From Piezodorus guildinii (taxonomy: Eukaryota > Arthropoda > Insecta > Hemiptera > Pentatomidae): DNA of 64,000 bases. The position numbers and the translations under genes are program-made. The notes beneath the pieces are model-generated. The model worked only from the letters and a program-made list of their open reading frames with translations, was not told where the DNA came from and did no database searches. How positions within the stretch are numbered: position 1 is the first letter of the stretch; every line of letters begins with the position of its first letter. Where the stretch lies: contig CM041294.1 of NCBI GenBank assembly GCA_023052935.1, positions 104,316,116 through 104,380,115 on the forward strand. The letters run 5' to 3'. Positions 57,400-64,000 of this stretch are shown here, piece by piece.

Positions 57400-58565
57400 T
57401 ATTTCTGAACGCCCATCCCATCACATTCAGTTCCTCGGTAAAACATTTAGGCATCCATATTGACCAAACCTTATCCTGGAAACCACATGTGGCCCAAATA
57501 TCCCGAAGGTCAATCAGTACTCTTAAACTATTCCATCGTTCCCGCCATGTTCTCCCTTATTCCACTCGCAAGCTCCTTGTATCCTCTCTAATTTTCCCTC
57601 AGTTTGATTATGGATGTGCGGTATATGATGGCCTCTCGATGATGCTAGAGAAACGATTAAAGTTAATTATGAACTGTTTTTATTAACTGTTAACTCATGT
57701 ATCCCATCTTTATACCGAATCAAAATGGCTCTTTCCTCTTACCCGTTGGCAATATTTCCTTGGATCTTTCATATACCAAACCATCAATTCACAACACCCT
57801 CCATATATCTACAATCTCCTACAGTTCAAACCCTCAATTCACCCACTAGAGACTAGATCCCGTTTTTCCAACCTTTATATCACTTCCCACAGAACAAAAC
57901 ATACAAATGCTCCTTTCTGGCCCGTTCTACTAGTTTCTGGAATTCCCTTCCATCAAACATCCGCCATGGTCCTTCCCTTTCTACATTAAAATTCCTTCTT
58001 TTCCAGCACCTTCTAACATCCCAAAATGACGCTGCCTGGCATATACTTTAAATATGAAATATATTTTTATATAATTTTTTCCTTTGTTCAATCTTTACAG
58101 TATTTGTTTAGTTTTTTATATCGTTATTTTTGTTACTAGAAGATTTCATTTCTTATATTTGTATTTTTTATTTTTGTTTATGTTTTAATTGTTTTATCTT
58201 TCATTAATTCTTGGTAAATAATCCTTTATTATTTCAGAGTTAATCTTATTTCAAGAATACTAAGTACTAGTACAATGTTCCTAATTATTTTTTATTTATT
58301 TAATTTTTTTTGTGTTTCTTTTTTGATTTTTATTCTGTTATCAGCTCATATATTTCTCATTTTTTTCTAACATAAATTAGCTTGTGAAGATTGTTTTTAT
58401 TTTGTGTTGTATACAAATTCATTAATTATTGTAAATAGTAGTTAATCATGTTCACCTTGTCTGTTGGCCAGACATATTGTATATTTAAACTGTACAAAGC
58501 TGTTATTCTAAAGGGACCCAGTCCCAGAATAAAAATTATTTTCTATCTATCTATCTATCTATATA
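57400..58565 (+). pseudogene. LINE ORF2 3'-end (family L4), copy 3, with 3' UTR
   Basis: The plus strand reads HPITFSSSVKHLGIHIDQTL, SWKPHVAQISRRSISTLKLF, LLVSSLIFPQFDYGCAVYDG, KRLKLIMNCF, then shifts (YFLGSFIYQTINS, PPYIYNLLQFKPSIHP). The 3' UTR ends with hairpin GGGACCCAGTCCC, AATAAAAATTATT and a CTAT repeat tail (58541-58560). More diverged than copies 1 and 2 and longer at the 5' side. Confidence 0.85.
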
Positions 58566-59081
58566 TACTTATTCAATACAGTGTATATTATAATGTTTCA
58601 CATTTTTTGAAAGTATTTACATTTTGTACGGTATAGATATGTAACTCTTTTTTTCATACAGTAAAAATTTGAATTTTTTAAAAATTTATTCATGTAAAGA
58701 GATTTACAACTGTATTAAATCAATAGCACAAGTAAATAGGATAGATATATGATTAGAACAAATGGTAGTCCTGTGAAGAAACTACCCATTGGTAGCACTC
58801 TAATGTCTAATTTATGTTAGGATGTCTCTTGGCCATATTTTTTAATTTTATCATGTTTCATATTTTTGCATAATCCAAACAAATTTTAATTTTAAATTAT
58901 CTATTATCCAATTTTTCACATTTTATTAAAATTTGTTTGCCCTTTTGTTTCTAATTATCATAGTATTTGTCAATCAACATAACTACTGTTTTATTTTGTT
59001 TCTAATTATCAGTATAATTTCTTTTACTCATCACCTTTATATATTGTATTCTACAGCTGGTTGTGATATTTTGTTTTATAA
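58566..59081. other. Stretch with nothing recognised
   Basis: AT-rich; no feature. Confidence 0.5.
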
Positions 59082-59122
59082 CCCTGAAGAAGGCATAGAA
59101 TTCAGGTCATAACGTCGGCATT
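59082..59122 (+). ncRNA. Hammerhead-like motif, decayed
   Basis: CTGAAGA (allowed variant at N7), AGGCATAGAATTCAGGTC, ATAACGTCGGC. G12/A13 have changed, so inactive. Downstream GATTGCACCCTCAACTACCT resembles GACCGCACCCCCAACCATCT of the 24.6/50.6 kb family, so it is a distant relative. Confidence 0.5.
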
Positions 59123-60328
59123 ATTAAATTAAGTTTATACTTAATTTTGAGTTGATTTGATTGCACCCTCAACTACCTTCTCCTCTATACATACACAGTC
59201 AACCATTCTCACTTCACTATGCTCTTTTTAAAATGATATCTCCTGTTTTTCAAGATTTATAAGTTATAAGATGTGTATAAAGTTATAAGATTCGAATGCA
59301 CTGATGAAAATGTGAACGAATGTCATTTACGTGAAGATACTAATCAATAACTTGTGATTAAGTAGAGTATATCTAATCCTCAGTATTTTTGGGCGACAGG
59401 ATATTCGTAGTCTGTCCCTTGACTGGAGGCTGCACATCATTTAACCAAAGGTCTCTTGTAGTTGACTTTTGACATGCTTGCCATTTCTTTACTTTGATCA
59501 TTGAAATACATTTATTTAGTGAACTGATAATCCTTAAATAAATAAAGGAAATTCCATTTATTAAAAACAGGAATCCTACGAGAAAAATAAGAAATATCAA
59601 TGGAGATCTTGTAGATTGTTGCTAAGCGCAAAGTACTTAAACACTTGTTTTTCTTTTTTTTTCTGTCTACGAAAATTTATAGTACTTATACTAATATTAG
59701 AAATGAATGCGCTGTAATAACTTGGAAAAAGTAATATAGAAAGAGAGAAAACGAGAATAGTTATGGACTATATGAACATAAACTTCATTACAGCAGTATG
59801 ATTTACTATTCTCATTTTCTTATCATCGTACTTTAATTTATCTTTTAGTATAAAATCTACTAATACATACTATTTTAGTCTCAAAAGTACCGTATGATAG
59901 ATAGGTTATCAGATGTTATAACAAACAGCAATAATGTTTACCAAAATGAAAAACTAAGTAAGGCAATTGTTAAAAAAATGCATATAAAATTATTTAGAAA
60001 TTACTGTAAACGGATAAGAAAAATATCAAAACGTATAACGATGAACATTTGTAAGAAAAAGAAACAGATACAGAGATTATTTTTCCAGGATGATAGAGAT
60101 TTTAGAAAAAAAAAATCATAAATGCGAGTGAGATAAGGACGGATACGGAAAAAAAAAGTACAATACTATAAGTTAATTACTACAGGGAACAGTATAGATT
60201 TTGTTAGTGTGTGGAAAATATATATCTATATATATTTAATAAAATAAGAAGAAAGTTGTCCCATAACACAAATCATGACTATTCCAAAGGCAATTAATTT
60301 CGTATTCCATCAGGGCTAAATTACTCAC
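59123..60328. other. Stretch with nothing recognised
   Basis: AT-rich. The Lys-rich plus-strand frame at 59894-60121 and the minus-strand frame at 59373-59600 lack motifs or splice support. Confidence 0.45.
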
Positions 60329-60415
60329 TTTTGTCCAACTTTTCCCGGAACGCTCTAACATTCATCTTGCTTTTCTTTTTGTTTCGCTGGCGATATTTAA
60401 TTAACGTACACCGCA
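60329..60415 (-). CDS. Candidate 5' coding exon, unproven
   Basis: On the minus strand an open frame from ATG at 60413-60415 reads MRCTLIKYRQRNKKKSKMNV, RAFREKLDK and meets a good donor, AAAA|GTGAGTAA, at 60328. An inner ATG lies at 60363-60365. GC exceeds the flanks. The strand agrees with the stac-like gene, so it could be an N-terminal exon. However, I cannot match it to the family and the intervening C2 exon is missing. It could be chance. Confidence 0.25.
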
Positions 60416-61307
60416 TTCAGTTTTAATTAGTTCCAGAAAACATATCACGACCGAAAAACATCTGACAACAAACGCTCTCTTTGTGGGCTTGAAAGTTGGT
60501 TATTACCTGTATAAACTAGTATATACACGAACACGAATTGACATTCTTACAGAGACTCATTTAGATCCGATTAAATAAATTATTTAAAAAAATTCGGTTA
60601 TGCGTTATTTAAGATGAGTTTCAACATTTTAACAATGCCACTGACTATTCCATAATTATTAGTTACGGTAAATCAAAATGTAATATTTAGTCTTATTTTT
60701 AAGACAATTTAGTCATTAGAGTGAAAACAATTTCCATCTGTAGTACTATTTCACACCATTTTAACTAAGTGTAAATACTTTTAGTACAAAGGATAATGAT
60801 TTGCGTATTTAAATAATATCTACTGGACTTGAAGTTTTTAAAATATAGGGGTGTGAAGGAAAATCAATTTTTGCATTAGAAAACAAAAGTTACAGGTGGT
60901 TTCATGAAAATTGATACGAGACTATTTATACTAGGTGTCTATAACTATTTTTACTTTCGACCATATACCAGAAATGACCAAAAATATTATTCTTTCTGCA
61001 AAGGCATCGATTATAGGAATTTTTTCTGTATATTATTTATAATATAATTGAATATTTTTTTTTGGGTAAAAAAAACATTTATCTTCATGTCTTATATCAA
61101 TATAATTCACATTACAGCTTATGATATTATATTATTATAGGTTCTTAATTACTAATAAATGAAAAATAGTAAAAATTAAAATAAAAAAGTAGTAAAATTA
61201 AGTAAGAAAATTAAATTTATTTTCTAATGTTATTTTTTTATCTTTAGAATAATGAATTGCTTTATTCATTATTTATCTCATTTTTCTTACGGTCTTACTT
61301 TTATAAG

Positions 61308-61312
<5 letters not shown>
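60416..61312. other. Stretch with nothing recognised
   Basis: AT-rich; no feature. Confidence 0.5.

Positions 61313-61369
<57 letters not shown>
61313..61369. repeat. (TA)n microsatellite
   Basis: About 28 TA units. Confidence 0.95.
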
Positions 61370-61372
<3 letters not shown>

Positions 61373-61430
61373 GTTTTGTTCTTTTACAATAAAACCGTTT
61401 AAAAATAAAAAATAAAAAAATCATATTTTT

Positions 61431-62873
61431 ACTTTCACTTACCTATATATGAAATTCCAGGAAGAAATAAAGTCCCCGTTAAAGGTGGGAAATGCGTGTT
61501 ATTATTCAGTTGCTAAATTACTTAGCTCGCGGCTTCTGTATAAAAACTTAAAGGTTAGAATTTATAAAACTATTTTTCTTCCGACGGTTCTTTACGGATG
61601 TGAAACGTGGCCGCTTACTTTGAAGGATGAAAAACGGCTTAAGGTTTTCGAAAATAAGGTACTGCGTAAAATATTTGTTTCGAAGAGAGATGAGGCCACT
61701 GAGGAGTTTAGAAGGTTGCACAACGCGGAATTGCGGAGTTTCTACCCTGTGAATATAAATGAGTTGATAGCATCGCGGAGACTCAAATGGGCGCGTAAAG
61801 TTGTTGAGCTTGGTGAGGAACGGATTCCGAGAAAGTTGGTATTCGTTAAACCGGCTGATAGGCGTCCGAAAGGTAGGCCGAGGCGTCGATGGGAGGATTG
61901 CATTAAGGCTGATCTCGGGGGCTTGGGCTTGACCGGCGAACATTGGACGAGTCTGTGCAGGCGAAGTTTGTTTGTATCGGCATCGGACCTTCGGGTTCGG
62001 TAAGCCTATTATTATTATTATGTATGAAATAAGTAAGGGAAAGTATTGGGATCCTGAACATTTTCGAATTCTAGTTTTCAACGGAAATACACGTTTTAGG
62101 GGCCTCTGAGTCCAAATGACCAAGCCCCACAAAAAGGCCTGTGTGTGGTAAGTCTTGCATGGAATCGAAAAGTCGTACAATACTGAAATTTCATATTTAA
62201 GACAACGATAAGCCCGAGATGTTACAGCAGCTTTTTCATCAATATTAGCAAACAAGAAGAGTCACTTTATACTATACATTTAGGACCTTTTTACGATTTT
62301 AAATTGAACTAGATATCCAATATATCGATGCACAATTAAATCGACTTTAATATCATGTAGGTTTCATTCCGATTGAAATAGTATGAAAGGGCTAAAATTC
62401 CGACAATTTAACTTAGCTTCCTCTAAAGTACTTTTCATTTTGTAGAATCTAAAAAAAAATAAATATATCATCTATTTAGTCTTGATAAAAAACTGATAAA
62501 TATATAAGTTGAACGAATCCCAACGAGAAAAGAGCAATTTTTTTTTATTTTTTTTATACAATTTATGTATTTTTGAACATAAAAGCAGTAACATAGATGT
62601 ATAATATAACGTCGGAAAGGTAATGATTTTAGACAAAAAACAAAAACGAAGCTGAAAAAGTTGATGAAGAATAATGAAAAGCTAATAAAGCTAACTGATT
62701 GCCGTAGATAATAATATAAATATAGTTAAATGAGACATATGTTTCTGATGAAAAGCAATGGAATTAATTCTTCAACTATTTAATTTTATCTCTAAATATG
62801 TTTAAACAATTTTTTAATTTATTTCAACAACAGAGGTAAGTGAAAGTCGTGTGTTGCGCGCACCAGATTTTTT
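61431..62873 (+). repeat. Dispersed repeat B, copy 4, split by a LINE
   Basis: Left end ACTTTCACTTACC at 61431; right end GAGGTAAGTGAAAGT and GTGTTGCGCGCACCAG to 62873. It contains GGGAAAGTATTGGGATCC, AATACACGTTTTAGGGGCC and GGAAAGGTAATGATTTTAGA. The LINE at 61456-62022 entered near the left end. Confidence 0.8.
61456..62022 (+). pseudogene. LINE RT C-terminal fragment (family L2), youngest copy
   Basis: The plus strand is open from the insertion edge to a stop at 62001-62003: YKNLKVRIYKTIFLPTVLYG, CETWPLTLKDEKRLKVFENK, RRLHNAELRSFYPVNINELI, RRPKGRPRRRWEDCIKADLG, then LRVR. The YGCETW...GRPxxRWED order is the usual end of arthropod endonuclease-RT LINEs. It ends with an (ATT)n tail and is flanked by TATGAAAT (61448-61455 and 62023-62030). 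5'-truncated on insertion, uninterrupted since, hence recent. Confidence 0.92.
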
Positions 62874-63339
62874 AAAATTGTATTAAGTAAGTAAGTGTTT
62901 CAAAATATATTCTAGAACAGTGAGTGAATTGTAAATTTTAATTAAAACAACTCTTTTAAATTATTAAAACATCATATTAATATCAAAATTTTTTATTTTA
63001 AAATCTCTCATACGAAACTCCGATTTAATGTATATAAAATGTATACAGTATATAAAATAGGTATGATATTAGTATTTTTCTTGTAATTAACTATTCTTTT
63101 AAAAACGCACAAGAATAAATAAACATAATAATTGCGTAAATATATATTAGAAAAAAATAAATAAATTTCCTTTAAAGATTTTATTTATTGGCTTGGTTAT
63201 AATAAGAATCAATTTGTTATCTCGAAGGAGATGTTTACAGCCCACGGTCTACAGCTCCGATAATGGTCCCATTTGCATTTTAGAGAGAGAAAAATTCCGA
63301 TGTAAGAAACAGATCCATCTAAAGAATGCAATAAACGAA
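62874..63339. other. Stretch with nothing recognised
   Basis: AT-rich; no feature. Confidence 0.5.
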
Positions 63340-63505
63340 ATCCTAACGTCTCAACTGATTTCCATTTCGCAGGCCCCCTCCAAACCCCGTCCAATTTAAA
63401 AGCCGAAGGCGCTGAGTCGAGAAGAAGCGGGAAATGAGCTGACTGGAGTGGACCGGGGAAAAGAAAAGTGTTAAAACTTGGTCCCGGACTAATTAGCCTT
63501 TTGTA
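63340..63505. other. GC-richer block near the right edge, unassigned
   Basis: About 50% GC against an AT-rich background. No repeat partner in the window and no motif in either strand's open frame. It could be 5' UTR/promoter sequence of the minus-strand gene or an unrelated repeat. Confidence 0.25.
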
Positions 63506-64000
63506 AAGCAAACATTTCAGATAAAGGATCCAGCCCTCCTGAATATAATGACAACCATCAACATTTTATGTTTATTTTTCTCTTCTTAGCTTTTAACGAT
63601 GGTGGTGTTTGAATATTTTTACAAACATTTACTGGCATATTTACACACATAATGGCAGATAAGTAAACAATTATAAACTTAAATATTTTTCCTGACATTG
63701 AATGTACTGTTGGTCGGTATGAATGATTTTATCTAATTACTTACTTTTTGACAATAGTTGCTTACTTAATTGTAGTTGTTAAAATATATTACTTTTATGA
63801 AAGTTGCCTTAAATAAATAGTTAAACATATGAAATAGGAGGTGATTGGGCTGAAATCAAGCTCAGCCACCAATATTTTTTACAATTTTTTGGTACACACT
63901 TTTAGAGGATAGGTCAACCTCAAATAATATAACCTTCTTAACTACGTTTCAGCCAGACATTTACTCGGAGGGTTCAAAAACATTATGATGACTAAAATTA
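63506..64000. other. Right-edge stretch, nothing recognised
   Basis: AT-rich; no feature. Confidence 0.5.

Noticed and set aside
61548..62255. 235-aa minus-strand open frame
   Set aside because: It is antisense to the LINE L2 frame and runs into repeat B; the plus strand carries the conserved RT tail.

Overview
The window is AT-rich, intron-dominated eukaryotic DNA. The host looks like an arthropod, most likely an insect. The grounds are the class of non-LTR retrotransposon C-termini, the tRNA-headed SINEs, a mariner remnant and an insect-like BAIAP3/UNC13D (Drosophila staccato/Unc-13-4) gene. I cannot name the order or species. Nothing bacterial or organellar is visible.

Host gene. One protein-coding gene explains the conserved sequence. 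Eleven small exons on the minus strand, from 50982 down to 90, splice in frame into about 497 contiguous residues. They cover the second half of a first C2 domain (GFSDPYCMLG, LNPRWNEKF, LHLDIWDHDDE, DDFLGC), its linker, and the start of the Munc13-homology/MUN region (LHQHAIQGDL, ELYLCIQEFA). All phases match. The gene runs off the left edge (3' part missing). Its 5' part is to the right of 51 kb, probably beyond the window. Two introns are tiny (77 and 87 bp) and three are 9-15 kb, filled with repeats.

Intron contents, left to right. 1.4-3.7 kb: a hAT-type element with 8-bp target duplication and a LINE fragment inside it. 5.4-6.5 kb: LINE and SINE fragments. 10.5-11.3 kb: repeat A. 13.1-15.2 kb: mariner remnant, degraded repeat C, LINE. 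16.7-21.4 kb: repeat D, a Jockey-type LINE, repeat B, a second LINE family. 22-31.3 kb: SINEs, LINEs, repeat D and a hammerhead-bearing element. 31.6-35.9 kb: TA arrays, a hammerhead motif, repeat A, LINEs and SINEs. 36.6-45 kb: LINE with a nested SINE, repeat B with repeat A nested in it, MITE-like elements. 46-51.4 kb: two palindromic hammerhead elements and one further hammerhead. 54-63 kb: LINE ends, repeat C, and repeat B split by a LINE.

Most unusual signal. At least nine hammerhead-ribozyme-like motifs (CTGATGA, helix II, GAAACGTC) belong to several sequence families. Several sit head-to-head in palindromic elements, so a transcript of either strand would carry one. This fits the terminal repeats of Penelope-like retroelements or retrozymes, which are known to encode minimal type I hammerheads. 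No Penelope reverse transcriptase was seen here. One intact copy lies in the sense orientation of the host pre-mRNA.
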